NCBI GenBank assembly: GCA_029258515.1
Contig: JARHYK010000018.1
Coordinates: forward strand, 46,430-110,429
Length of the DNA stretch: 64,000 bases
Direction of reading: 5' to 3'
Origin: Clostridia bacterium
GTDB lineage: Bacteria > Bacillota > Clostridia > TANB77 > CAG-508
The position numbers and the translations under genes are program-made. Below, piece by piece: positions 44,912-54,111 of this stretch. The notes under the pieces are model-generated. The model did not search any database. It was not told where the DNA came from and saw only the letters and a program-made list of their open reading frames with translations. Each line of letters begins with the position of its first letter. Position 1 is the stretch's first letter.

Positions 44912-45907
44912 ATGTTTAAAAAGATATTTGTTCATACAAGAAAATCTATTAAATTACTTGTATTATTAATTGTTTCCCTATTTTTAATTGTTGGATTAGT
45001 TACATATATATTCAAACCGACTTATAGAGTAATTTTAAATGGTAAACATATTGGTTATACAGCTAATAAAAGTAAATTGCAAGCAAAAATAAATGATTAT
45101 ATTAAAAATGGTGATGGCCAAGGTGTTGCATATGTACAAATGGATCAGTTACCGGAATATCAATTATGTTTATTAAAAAAAGGAATTGTAACAAATGATG
45201 AAGAGATATATGATAAGGTGAAAAATCAAGGTAGTACATATTATAGATATTATGCAATTTCAGCAAATCAAGAAGAAAAAGTTTATGTTTCTAATTTTGA
45301 GGAAGCAGAAAGTGTAATAAATACATTGAAAGAAAAAAATAGTTCAAATATAAATACTATATCAGTTTCAGAAAAGTACGAAACTGATAAACAAGAATTT
45401 AAAAATCAAGATGAAGCCGTATCTGAATTGTATGTAGAGCCAGTTTCAAAAGTTGCTAAAAGAACTACTGTTACATCTAGAGGAACAGCAAATACTTCAT
45501 ATAATATATCTGGTGGCAAAGCAGATATTGGGATAAATTTAATAAGACCAGTTAATGGTATTATTACTTCAAGATTTGGGGAATCAAGTAGTAGACGATA
45601 TTCTAAGCATACAGGTTTAGACATTGCAACATCTACTGGTACACCAATTAGGGCAGCAGCAGCAGGTACTGTTACTTTTGCAGGGAGAAAAGGATCATAT
45701 GGTAATTTGATTATTTTAACACATGAAAATGGTGTACAAACATATTATGGACATTGTAATAGTTTAAAAGCTTCTGTGGGTCAACAAGTTTCTCAAGGTT
45801 CAGTTATTGCAACTGTTGGTAATACTGGAAATTCAACAGGTCCACATTTGCATTTAGAAATTAGAAAAAATGGAGTGGCCTATAATCCGCAAAATTATTT
45901 ATATTAG
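44912..45907 (+). CDS. M23 family metallopeptidase (LytM-like), membrane anchored
   Basis: A 331-residue protein with one N-terminal membrane helix (about residues 13-36), a middle region of unknown fold and a C-terminal zinc peptidase domain. The zinc ligands are visible in 'SKHTGLDIATSTGTP' (HxxxD) and 'GPHLHLEIRKNG' (HxH), with the 'YGHCNSL' active-site His. Such enzymes cut peptidoglycan cross-bridges or, in degenerate forms, activate other hydrolases, as SpoIIQ does. This one keeps all ligands. Terminator follows. Confidence 0.9.
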   Translation: MFKKIFVHTRKSIKLLVLLIVSLFLIVGLVTYIFKPTYRVILNGKHIGYTANKSKLQAKINDYIKNGDGQGVAYVQMDQLPEYQLCLLKKGIVTNDEEIYDKVKNQGSTYYRYYAISANQEEKVYVSNFEEAESVINTLKEKNSSNINTISVSEKYETDKQEFKNQDEAVSELYVEPVSKVAKRTTVTSRGTANTSYNISGGKADIGINLIRPVNGIITSRFGESSSRRYSKHTGLDIATSTGTPIRAAAAGTVTFAGRKGSYGNLIILTHENGVQTYYGHCNSLKASVGQQVSQGSVIATVGNTGNSTGPHLHLEIRKNGVAYNPQNYLY

Positions 45908-45910
45908 AAT

Positions 45911-45944
45911 AAAGAAAAACAAGGTTTTACCTTGTTTTTCTTTT
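45911..45944. terminator. bidirectional terminator between the M23 gene and mecA
   Basis: AAAGAAAAACAAGGT pairs perfectly with ACCTTGTTTTTCTTT (15 bp, 3-nt loop) and touches the mecA stop codon on the other strand. Confidence 0.88.
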
Positions 45945-46551
45945 ATGCGAAATATTTAATTGTTTTATTTATTGCATTTGTTTTTATAATGCATTTTCCA
46001 TATTCTTTGAGTTTGTTTTCAAAAATGTAATTAGTAGAATATAAAATTCCAAATTCACTTAGGTGGTTGTAAAATTTTTGTAGTGATTTATTTTGAACAT
46101 TTATATTTTTTAAAACTAAATAATATTTGTTGTTGTATAGGTATAAAGAAGAACTTGCAAGTTTATATGTAGAAATGTTTAAATTACTACAAAATGAACA
46201 AAAATCATCAAAGGTATTGAAAATAAATGTTGCAAAATCTGATGTTGGAAATTGGCTAGTTTTTTTTCTTACTAAAGGGCGTTTTTTTATTTTTGTGTCT
46301 TCTTTTTTTGTGTATTTTGTTATAGTGAATACCATAGTGTCATTGCTAGAAGAAAAACCTTCGATTAGTAATTTATATCCATCAGTATCAAAACCAATTT
46401 CTTTTTTTGCTTGTTTTAATAATTCTAAAAAAAAGTTTTGTGAAATACTTGGCTTTGTCATAATGGTTTTTACATCGATAGATTTATCTTTAAAATCATC
46501 TTGTTTTAAAATGATACGTATTTTATTTTCTGTTAATCTTTCTATTTTCAA
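45943..46551 (-). CDS. mecA: adaptor protein MecA
   Basis: A roughly 202-residue adaptor that targets proteins to the ClpC ATPase. It starts with the typical 'KIERLTENKIRIIL' and ends with an alpha-beta domain ('FDDFCSFCSNL', 'YNNKYYLVLKN'). TTG at 46551 is chosen because GGAGGG lies 8 nt before it on the minus strand and it gives the family start MKIER. The ATG at 46566 overlaps the ribosome binding site. Confidence 0.85.
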   Translation of the reverse strand: MKIERLTENKIRIILKQDDFKDKSIDVKTIMTKPSISQNFFLELLKQAKKEIGFDTDGYKLLIEGFSSSNDTMVFTITKYTKKEDTKIKKRPLVRKKTSQFPTSDFATFIFNTFDDFCSFCSNLNISTYKLASSSLYLYNNKYYLVLKNINVQNKSLQKFYNHLSEFGILYSTNYIFENKLKEYGKCIIKTNAINKTIKYFA

Positions 46552-46807
46552 ATATAATCCCTCCATAAATCAATCTTACTAAATATATTATACTATATTT
46601 AAAAATATTTTTAAATGCATAAATTTTGGTAATTTAAAAGTATATAGATAAATATACAACATTAAATTTAAAAAATAAAGTAAAATATTATAATTTACTT
46701 GAAAAATTTCAGTTTTTTATATATAATACGTGTAGTTATTAAAAATTGTGAAACCTTAGGGAAAGAAGATTTTTATAAAATAAATGTAGAAAAATGGGGG
46801 TATAAAA

Positions 46808-47065
46808 ATGGCTACAAAGGATAAAAATGTATGGGTTTTATTAGTATTTATATTATCAGGTTTAGTGATAGGTGGATTACTAGGAAAGTTAGCAAGTAGT
46901 GTACCATGGCTTTGGTGGCTTTCATTTGAACAAGAATTTGGACTAGATACACCACTTGTTTTGGACTTGAATATTTTAAAATTAACATTTGCTTTAGTTT
47001 TTAAAATAAATGTGGCAAGTATTATTGGAATGTTATTAGCTATATTCATATATAAAAAAGTATAA
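46808..47065 (+). CDS. DUF4321 family small membrane protein
   Basis: An 85-residue protein with two membrane helices (about residues 8-28 and 58-80) separated by an aromatic loop ('SSVPWLWWLSFEQ'). This pattern and the position just before radC-mreB match DUF4321 proteins of Clostridia. Function unknown. The ATG follows GGGGG at a short distance. Confidence 0.8.
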   Translation: MATKDKNVWVLLVFILSGLVIGGLLGKLASSVPWLWWLSFEQEFGLDTPLVLDLNILKLTFALVFKINVASIIGMLLAIFIYKKV

Positions 47066-47107
47066 TGATAGGGACAATTTGATGCAAGAAAGGATTTGTT
47101 ATTCGTT

Positions 47108-47812
47108 TTGTCAATCAAAATTAAAGATTTACCAGAGACAGAAAGACCATATGAAAAATTGGAATTATATGGAGAGAAAAGCTTATCGGATGCAGAATTA
47201 TTAGCAATTATCATCAAAAGTGGAACAAAAGGGGAAACTTCAGTTCAAATTGCTCAAAGAATCTTAAAACTTGGTAAGAATGAGGATATTTCTTTTTTGA
47301 AAGATTTGGGGTTAAAGCAATTGATGGACATAAAAGGTATAGGAAAGGTGAAAGCTATACAAATAAAAGCATGTTGTGAATTGGCAATTAGAATGTCTAG
47401 ACCTGCTGATTACAGAAAAGTTAAAATAAAAGGGCCAGAAGATGTTGCAAAGATGCTTTATGGTGAATTTATAAATTCAAAAAGAGAAGTTGCAAAAGTT
47501 TTGTTATTAGATAATAGTAATATGATATTGAAAATACAAGATATTGCATTAGGTGGTAGTAATTTTGTAAATGTGGATATTAAAGAGGTTATTAGTCTTG
47601 CTATAGGAGTAGGGGCATTAAAAATTATATTAGTTCACAATCATCCAACAGGAAATTCAAAACCGAGTAATGCTGATGTTAAATTTACGGAGAAGTTATA
47701 TACGGCATTATCATATTTTGATATTGATTTATTAGATCATATAGTTATCGGAAATATGGAGTATACAAGTGTTTATCAATATGTACAAGAGCTAAAAAAT
47801 AAGGATGTATAA
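47108..47812 (+). CDS. radC: RadC family JAB-domain protein
   Basis: A roughly 234-residue protein with an N-terminal helix-hairpin-helix ('DIKGIGKVKAIQIKA') and a JAB/MPN metal-binding domain ('VHNHPTGNSKPSNADV'). Despite its name its role in repair is unsupported. It is often next to mreB, as here. The start is uncertain: TTG at 47108 gives the family start 'SIKIKDLPETERP', but the TTG at 47096 is closer to AAGGA. No ATG is available. Confidence 0.88.
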   Translation: MSIKIKDLPETERPYEKLELYGEKSLSDAELLAIIIKSGTKGETSVQIAQRILKLGKNEDISFLKDLGLKQLMDIKGIGKVKAIQIKACCELAIRMSRPADYRKVKIKGPEDVAKMLYGEFINSKREVAKVLLLDNSNMILKIQDIALGGSNFVNVDIKEVISLAIGVGALKIILVHNHPTGNSKPSNADVKFTEKLYTALSYFDIDLLDHIVIGNMEYTSVYQYVQELKNKDV

Positions 47813-47834
47813 ATATGAAAGGGAATGTGATAAT

Positions 47835-48876
47835 ATGAAACTTTTTAAATTTTCTTCAAAAGATATTGGAATTGATTTGGGAACAGCTAATATTTTAGTT
47901 ACAATAAAAGGAAAAGGTGTTGTTTTAAAAGAGCCATCTGTTGTTGCAATTGAGAAAAAATCAGGAAATATTTTGGCAACAGGTCAAGAGGCTAAAGATA
48001 TGCTTGGAAGAACTCCTGAACAAATTGCAGCGGTTAGACCACTCAAACATGGTGTTATTGCAAATTTCTCTGCAACTCAGCTAATGTTAAGAAATGTTTT
48101 GCAAAAAGTTGTAAGAAGATATAACTTGGGAAGACCAAGAGTTGTTGTTGGAGTTCCTTCAGGAATAACAGAAGTGGAAGAAAGAGCAGTTGAAGAAACT
48201 GTTTTACAGGCAGGAGCAAAAGAAGTTTATTTAATAGAAGAACCTATGGCAGCAGCTATTGGAGCATCATTAGATATAGCTGAACCAAGTCGGAAATATT
48301 ATTGTTGATATTGGTGGAGGAACTACAGAAGTTGCAGTTATTTCTTTAGGAGGAATAGTTATTAGTAATTCTCTTAGAATAGCTGGTGATGAATTAGATA
48401 AAGATATAGTAAGTTATATTAAAAGAGAAATGAATTTGGCAATAGGAGAGACAACAGCAGAACAAATTAAAATGGAAATGGGTTCTGCATTACCACTTAT
48501 GTCAGAGCTTAGTATTGATGTAAGAGGCAGAGATTTAACTGATGGACTTCCTAGAACAGTTAAGCTTACATCTCTTCAAGTGGAGGAAGCTATGAAAGAG
48601 TCTATATTAAAAATTATAGACATTGTAAAAGTTACTCTAGAAAAAACTCCACCAGAGCTTTCAGCAGATATTATGGAAAAAGGTATTGTTTTGGCAGGTG
48701 GAGGAGCATTAATTAAAAATTTTGACAAATTATTGAGTATGGAAACAGGAATGCCAGTATATATTGCAGAAAACCCTATTGAATGTGTTGTTAGAGGAAC
48801 AGAAAAAACTTTAGAAGATTTAGAAAATTTAAAATCAGTTTTGTTAAATGCTAGAAAAAAAGATAATCTATTTTAA
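47835..48876 (+). CDS. mreB: rod shape-determining protein MreB, read through a +1 shift at an in-frame CGG
   Basis: Actin-like filament protein that guides cell-wall elongation. The first part shows the phosphate-1 loop 'GIDLGTANILV' and 'VVGVPSGITEVEERAVEE', then 'IEEPMAAAIGASLDIAEPS'. The frame breaks at CGG 48291-48293 and would stop five codons later. Skipping the C reads GGA AAT ATT and restores 'GNIIVDIGGGTTEVAVISLGG', the second phosphate loop found in all MreB proteins. The joined length of 346 residues is normal. ATG at 47835 follows GGGAATGTG. As mreB heads mreBCD-PBP2, a dead copy would be costly, so the shift is likely productive. Confidence 0.92.
48291..48293 (+). other. frame-break site: in-frame CGG in mreB
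   Basis: Zero frame reads AGT CGG AAA TAT TAT TGT TGA. Skipping the C reads AGT, GGA, AAT, ATT and restores the conserved MreB phosphate-2 loop. Confidence 0.88.
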
Positions 48877-48894
48877 AGAAAGGAAAATATAAAG

Positions 48895-49713
48895 ATGTAT
48901 AGAAAAAATAAGGTTGGCGTTTTGGGAATCGTAATTACAATCGTTATATTAATTTTAGTAGTTGTATTTTCGCATGGAGAAAAGAATACTTCTTTTTTCG
49001 AAAAATTTGCAAATAAATTAGTTATGCCTTTTCAAAACGGACTTACTTATTTAAAAAACAAAGTAAATGGAAATGATACATTTTTTTCAGATATTAATAA
49101 GTTAAAAGTAGAAAACGAAGAATTGAAAAAACAAAATAGTAAATTAGAACAATCTTTAAGGGAATTAGAGAATATTAAGACGGAAAATGAAACTTTGAAA
49201 GAATATCTTGAATTAAATAAAAAGTATGGAGAATATAAAACAGTACCTGCTTATATTATTAATAAAGATATTAGTAATTATTATAAAACTATTGTCATAA
49301 ATGTTGGAGCTAAAGATGGTATAAAAGAGAAAATGACAGTTATTGCAGATAAAGGTTTAGTAGGACATGTTATTTCGGTAACAGATAATACTGCTAAGGT
49401 TCAAACAATAGTTGATACATCTAGTGCTGTTAGTGCATTAATGAGTACTAATAAAGATAGTATCGTGTGTAAAGGTGTACTTGGAGAAAATAAGGAATTA
49501 AAGGGAATGTATATTGCAACAGATGCAAATGTATTACAAGGAGATAGTGTAGTAACTTCAGGATTAGGTGGAATTTATCCTAAAGGAATACATGTAGGAA
49601 CAGTTAAAAGTGTAAGTTCACCTAAAAATATTACTGATAGATATGTAAGCATTGAGACTGCTGTAGATTTTAGTAAATTGGACACAGTGTTAGTTATAAA
49701 TAATAAAGAATAA
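48895..49713 (+). CDS. mreC: rod shape-determining protein MreC
   Basis: The 272-residue protein has one N-terminal membrane helix (about residues 8-26), a coiled coil ('DINKLKVENEELKKQNSKLE') and the C-terminal beta-barrel pair typical of MreC ('KTIVINVGAKDGIKEKMTV', 'VVTSGLGGIYPKGIHVG'). It links cytoplasmic MreB to periplasm-side wall synthases. It is 18 nt after mreB. Confidence 0.94.
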   Translation: MYRKNKVGVLGIVITIVILILVVVFSHGEKNTSFFEKFANKLVMPFQNGLTYLKNKVNGNDTFFSDINKLKVENEELKKQNSKLEQSLRELENIKTENETLKEYLELNKKYGEYKTVPAYIINKDISNYYKTIVINVGAKDGIKEKMTVIADKGLVGHVISVTDNTAKVQTIVDTSSAVSALMSTNKDSIVCKGVLGENKELKGMYIATDANVLQGDSVVTSGLGGIYPKGIHVGTVKSVSSPKNITDRYVSIETAVDFSKLDTVLVINNKE

Positions 49714-49733
49714 GATAAAAGTGAGGAATAATT

Positions 49734-50267
49734 TTGAAGAAATTTTTAATAAATTGTATTTTGATTTTGCTTGTTTTTATTTGCTATTTTTTACAATCAA
49801 ATTTATTTAGTTGGTTTAATATAGCAGGTATTAGTCCTAATTTATTTGTTATTTTAATTGTTTTTATTGGACTTTTTGGTAATAGATATATGGGAGCTAT
49901 TTATGGAATAGTTGTTGGTTTTTTTATTGATTATATATTTAGAAGTAAAGTTGGGATTAGTGCTATAGCTTTAGGGATAGTTGGAGTTAGTGCTAGAATA
50001 TTTGATAAAAACTTTTCAAAAGATAGCCGCATTACTATTATGATGATAGTAGGAATATTAACTGCTATATTTGAGATAATATCATATTTTATAGGTGCCA
50101 TAATTTTTTCTTTTGATGTTCAAGTATGGCAATTTATTAAAATATTACTTATTGAAGTTGTATTTAATGTTTTATTAGTAGTTATTTTATATCCTTTAAT
50201 GACAAAATTTGGATATTATATTGAAAATGAATATAAAGGTAGTAGAATTTTAACAAGATATTTTTAA
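49734..50267 (+). CDS. mreD: rod shape-determining protein MreD
   Basis: A 177-residue integral membrane protein with about five helices, starting at TTG behind GTGAGGAATA. It shows the MreD-like 'ISPNLFVILIVFIGLFGNRYMGAIYG' opening region and lies in the canonical position between mreC and the elongasome PBP gene. Confidence 0.92.
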   Translation: MKKFLINCILILLVFICYFLQSNLFSWFNIAGISPNLFVILIVFIGLFGNRYMGAIYGIVVGFFIDYIFRSKVGISAIALGIVGVSARIFDKNFSKDSRITIMMIVGILTAIFEIISYFIGAIIFSFDVQVWQFIKILLIEVVFNVLLVVILYPLMTKFGYYIENEYKGSRILTRYF

Positions 50268-50280
50268 GGAAGGTGAAACT

Positions 50281-52392
50281 TTGGCAAGAAGGGTACATAG
50301 AAAATCTGATGCAAATATTAATTTGAGATTTAATTTGTTGTCTGTTTTAGTGTATGTTATTGGAATTGTTCTTATAGTTCAATTGTTTAATTTGCAGATC
50401 GTAAATGGAGCAAGTTATAGGGAACAATCGAATACAAGACTTACTAGAGAGACTATACAAGAGGTAGCACGAGGAAATATTTTGGATAGAACTGGAAATA
50501 TTTTAGTAGGTTCAAATATGAAATTTGGATTGGAATTATATAAAAGTAAAATTGATAATGAAACTCTAAATAATTCTATATTTAATATTATTAGAGTACT
50601 AGAAAAGTTTGGTGTAAATTACCCAAATTCTTTTCCTATATCTATAAATCCGTTTAAATTTGAATTTGAAGGAGACAGGTTAAGTAAGTGGAAAAAAGAT
50701 GAAAATCTTGAACCAGATATATCAGCTGAAGATGCTTTTTTTAAGTTTAAGGATAAGTATAAAATTAATAATGCTAATCTAGAAGATGTAAGAAAAATTC
50801 TGGGTTTAAGATATGAGATTTCTAAAAAAGGTTATAGCAATATAAAAGCAATAAAGATTGCTAATGATATACCAAGAGAGGCTGTTGCAATTTTTTCTGA
50901 AAATGGGGATATGTTTCCAGGAATCAATATTATTGTGGAACCTCAAAGAGTGTATCCTAAAGGAAGCTTAGCTTCGCATATTTTAGGGTATGTTTCTAGG
51001 ATTGGAGAAAAAGAGTATAATCAAAAAAAAGATAGGTATGATCCTAATGATATGATTGGTAAGACTGGTATTGAGTATGTTTTTGAAGAATATTTAAAAG
51101 GAAAAAAAGGTGTAAGGCAAATTGATATGGCAGTAGATGGAACTATTACTGCTGAATATACAGCAGAAGAAGCAATAGCTGGTTCAGATATTGTTTTGAC
51201 GATAGATGCTAATTTGCAAAAAGTCACAGAGGATGCGATTAAATCTAATATGGAAAAGATAAGAACAGGAGGTTTTGGAAAGGTATATGATGTTATTTCT
51301 GAATCTTGTGTGGTTATGGATGTTAAAACTGGTCAAATTTTAGCTATGGCAAGTTGTCCTGATTATAATCCGATGGATTTTGTTGGTGGGATAAGCACTG
51401 AAAATTGGAATAAATATATGAATGATAGGGCAAAGCCTTTAGTTAATAAAAATATACAGAGTTCATATTCTCCTGGATCTATTTTTAAAATGGTAACTGC
51501 TATTGCAGGATTAGAAACAGGTGTTATAAACCCTACTACAAAGATTAATGATACAGGATATTATAGAAAATATGAAAAATATGGAACTGTAATGAGTTGT
51601 TGGTATCATAGAGGACATGGATGGCTTGATGTAATTGGAGCAATAGAAAAATCTTGTAACTATTTTTTCTATGAAACAGCAGATAGGATGCAAATAGATA
51701 CATTAAATAAGTATTCAAAGTATTTTGGGTTAGGAAGAAAAACAGGAGTCGAATTACAAGATGAGACAGCTGGTGTTTTAGCAAGTAAAGAAACCAAGAC
51801 AAAACTTCATCCTAAAGAGTCTACATGGGGACCAGGGGATACTTTAAATGCAGCTATTGGACAAGGAGACAATGAGTTTAGTCCATTGCAAATGGCAAAA
51901 TATATTAGTATGCTTGCAAATGGTGGGAAATCTATTGATGTAAGTGTTATTAAAACAATTAGAAATTCAGATGGAATAGAAGAATCTAGACAAAATATAA
52001 ATGAATTTGCAAAAAGGAAATTAGGAATTGAGCAAGAAGAAAAAGAGAATTTAGAAATTAATGAAAATAATATGAAAATAGTTTTAGAAGGAATGCGTTC
52101 TGTTACAGAAGAAGGTGGAACAGCTTCAAGTATATTTAGAAATTTTGATATTGCGGTTGGAGGAAAAACGGGTTCTGCAGAAGCACCGGGAAATAAAGTA
52201 AATGCCTGGTTTGCAGGATTTGCACCATTTGATAATCCGGAAATTGCAGTAGTTGTAATGGCAGAAAACGGAGGACATGGTTACTATACGGCAGAGGCAG
52301 TTAAGCAGATAATGCAAGAATATTTTGGAATGAATATTCAAAATGTTTCAGAAGATGTAACGGATATTCCATATGTAGAAATGTTTAGATAA
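50281..52392 (+). CDS. penicillin-binding protein 2-like transpeptidase (elongasome)
   Basis: A 703-residue class B PBP with an N-terminal membrane helix (about residues 20-40), a dimerisation domain and a transpeptidase domain. The catalytic motifs are SxxK in 'SYSPGSIFKMVTA', SxN in 'EKSCNYFFYE' and KTG in 'AVGGKTGSAEAPG'. The mreBCD operon position makes it the MrdA/PBP2-type partner of RodA, though rodA itself is not in the window. TTG start behind AAGGAAGGTG. Confidence 0.93.
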   Translation: MARRVHRKSDANINLRFNLLSVLVYVIGIVLIVQLFNLQIVNGASYREQSNTRLTRETIQEVARGNILDRTGNILVGSNMKFGLELYKSKIDNETLNNSIFNIIRVLEKFGVNYPNSFPISINPFKFEFEGDRLSKWKKDENLEPDISAEDAFFKFKDKYKINNANLEDVRKILGLRYEISKKGYSNIKAIKIANDIPREAVAIFSENGDMFPGINIIVEPQRVYPKGSLASHILGYVSRIGEKEYNQKKDRYDPNDMIGKTGIEYVFEEYLKGKKGVRQIDMAVDGTITAEYTAEEAIAGSDIVLTIDANLQKVTEDAIKSNMEKIRTGGFGKVYDVISESCVVMDVKTGQILAMASCPDYNPMDFVGGISTENWNKYMNDRAKPLVNKNIQSSYSPGSIFKMVTAIAGLETGVINPTTKINDTGYYRKYEKYGTVMSCWYHRGHGWLDVIGAIEKSCNYFFYETADRMQIDTLNKYSKYFGLGRKTGVELQDETAGVLASKETKTKLHPKESTWGPGDTLNAAIGQGDNEFSPLQMAKYISMLANGGKSIDVSVIKTIRNSDGIEESRQNINEFAKRKLGIEQEEKENLEINENNMKIVLEGMRSVTEEGGTASSIFRNFDIAVGGKTGSAEAPGNKVNAWFAGFAPFDNPEIAVVVMAENGGHGYYTAEAVKQIMQEYFGMNIQNVSEDVTDIPYVEMFR

Positions 52393-52437
52393 TGTTTTAT
52401 GGATTCTAATTAAAAATTAGGAAAGAAGGATGTTTAA

Positions 52438-53049
52438 ATGAAAAGTATAATTAGTGTTAATTTAAAGAAGAATATGATTATTTTTAAAATTGCTGATGAT
52501 GCAGAACAAGAAGATATTATTAGAACTTTAAAGAGAAAATTGCCAGCACTTAAAAGATTATATCAAGAAGAAAGTACACCTATTATGATTATCGGAAAAG
52601 TATTAAAAAATTCTGAAATGGAAGAAATTAAGGAGATAATAAAAGAAAAAATTGATGTTGATATAAATTTTGATATGCCTAAAACTTTGGGACTTTCTAG
52701 TATAAAAAGAACATTTAAAAAAGAAATTGGAGTTACTGAAACGAAATTTCACAAGGGTTCTTTAAGATCAGGTCAAAGGTTGGAAACAGAAGGTAGTATT
52801 GTAATTATAGGGGATGTTAATTTTGGGGCTGAAGTGATTGCTTCTGATAATATAGCTGTTTTGGGTACATTAAGAGGTCTTGCACATGCTGGAGCGAAAG
52901 GAAATAAAAAAGCGATTATAGCAGCAGGAAAATTAGAAGCTTTGCAAGTTAGAATTGCAAATATTGTTAAAGAAGTAGAAAAAGAAGAAAAAGAAAATAG
53001 TAAACAAGCATATATCAGTGTTATTGAGGACAAGGTTGTTATAGAATAA
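52438..53049 (+). CDS. minC: septum site-determining protein MinC
   Basis: The 203-residue FtsZ assembly inhibitor has an N-terminal alpha/beta domain and a C-terminal right-handed beta-helix ('RSGQRLETEGSIVIIGDVNFGAE', 'VLGTLRGLAHAG'), the MinD-binding part. It lies at the end of the mre operon, as in many Clostridia where minCD follow PBP2. MinD is not next here, as two minus-strand genes follow instead. Confidence 0.92.
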   Translation: MKSIISVNLKKNMIIFKIADDAEQEDIIRTLKRKLPALKRLYQEESTPIMIIGKVLKNSEMEEIKEIIKEKIDVDINFDMPKTLGLSSIKRTFKKEIGVTETKFHKGSLRSGQRLETEGSIVIIGDVNFGAEVIASDNIAVLGTLRGLAHAGAKGNKKAIIAAGKLEALQVRIANIVKEVEKEEKENSKQAYISVIEDKVVIE

Positions 53050-53424
53050 TTATGAAATAAGCAAAAGAAATAAACTGATATATAGCATGTCATCTTTTAT
53101 TCCTTCTTTGTATAGGAAAAATAGAATGCAAAGTATTATAATATCATCAAGGTATAAAGTTATTCCGAACATTTCAAATAATGGTTGTTCATTATTAGCT
53201 AAACCTTCTGGATGAAAGTTTAGTGGACCAAGAGATGTTGGTAAAAAAGATAATGGATTAGGAATCGTATTACTGGTTTCAGTAATACGATTTGTTTTTT
53301 GTTTGTTTATATTTTTGTAAATTTCGTTAGTATTACTATGGTTTTGATTATTTGAGTTAGTGTTATATTTGTTGTAATATGTGGAATTATAATAAGAATA
53401 TGGATATCTAGGATATATAGCCAT
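53050..53424 (-). CDS. hypothetical Asn/Tyr-rich protein with a C-terminal membrane segment
   Basis: A 124-residue protein: Tyr/Asn-rich N-terminus ('YPRYPYSYYNSTYYNKYN'), a hydrophilic Asn/Thr linker and a hydrophobic C-terminal third ending 'LYISLFLLLIS', preceded by 'LDDIIILCILFFLY'. No family recognised with confidence. Tyr/Asn-rich small proteins followed by an EGIKDD-type motif are seen in sporulation gene neighbourhoods of Clostridia, so a spore-related role is a guess. It is 1 nt from the next minus-strand gene and they probably form a two-gene operon. Confidence 0.6.
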   Translation of the reverse strand: MAIYPRYPYSYYNSTYYNKYNTNSNNQNHSNTNEIYKNINKQKTNRITETSNTIPNPLSFLPTSLGPLNFHPEGLANNEQPLFEMFGITLYLDDIIILCILFFLYKEGIKDDMLYISLFLLLIS

Positions 53425-53425
53425 T

Positions 53426-53830
53426 TTATTTTTTTCCTTGAGTATTATTGTTTGAATTATTTAATAAGTTAGCTATTTTTGCCATATTTAACATATTTAT
53501 ATAATTGTTCATTTTATCTTTTTTACTATCTCTCATGTAAGGTTTTAAAGCATTTAATAGATTATTTCTCGGATCATCTTGGTTACTGGTGTTTATTGTA
53601 GAAGCTAGTTTTATAAGAGTGTTCATATCAACATTACTAAAATCAAGATTGTTAGTTGGATTTGTAGTGTTTTGATTTTTAGTAGTTTCTTTTGACATCA
53701 TTTTGGAAAAATTTTCTAGCATTTCAGGAGAAATTTGCGAAATTACGTCATTTAAGTTTTCGTTATTAACCATATTTTTAATGTTATTTAGAGTTTTTTC
53801 ATCTAGATTATTATTCAAATTAATCACCAT
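53426..53830 (-). CDS. hypothetical Asn-rich helical protein
   Basis: A 134-residue soluble protein with helical segments dominated by Asn, Met and Leu ('NNENLNDVISQISPEMLENF', 'LKPYMRDSKKDKMNNYINML') and a short Asn-rich tail. No domain recognised. First gene of the pair; its ATG on the minus strand follows AAGAAAG. The pair reads toward minC and has no visible terminator. Confidence 0.6.
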   Translation of the reverse strand: MVINLNNNLDEKTLNNIKNMVNNENLNDVISQISPEMLENFSKMMSKETTKNQNTTNPTNNLDFSNVDMNTLIKLASTINTSNQDDPRNNLLNALKPYMRDSKKDKMNNYINMLNMAKIANLLNNSNNNTQGKK

Positions 53831-54041
53831 ACTTTCTTGTTATATAATATGATAATAAAATAAAAAAATGCAGATTTTCTTGAAAGTTTAAATATTATTT
53901 TTGCTTTAAAAAGTTAATTAGATTTTGTAATATAAATATAATATATTTGTAATATTTGTTTTTAATGAGACTATCCGTAAATAGTTAAGTCAAAAAATAT
54001 AAAATAATTTACATAAAAACTTAAAAAAAGTTGTTAAACCA

Positions 54042-54070
54042 TTGAAATATTGGCTAAAATTATGTATAAT
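54042..54070 (+). promoter_or_regulatory. promoter of the giant surface protein genes
   Basis: TTGAAA (54042-54047) and TATAAT (54065-54070) with 17-nt spacing, 41 nt before the ATG and its AGGAGG site. Confidence 0.6.
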
Positions 54071-54111
54071 ATTATATATATAATTAGTATAGTAAAAATT
54101 AGGAGGTTAAT

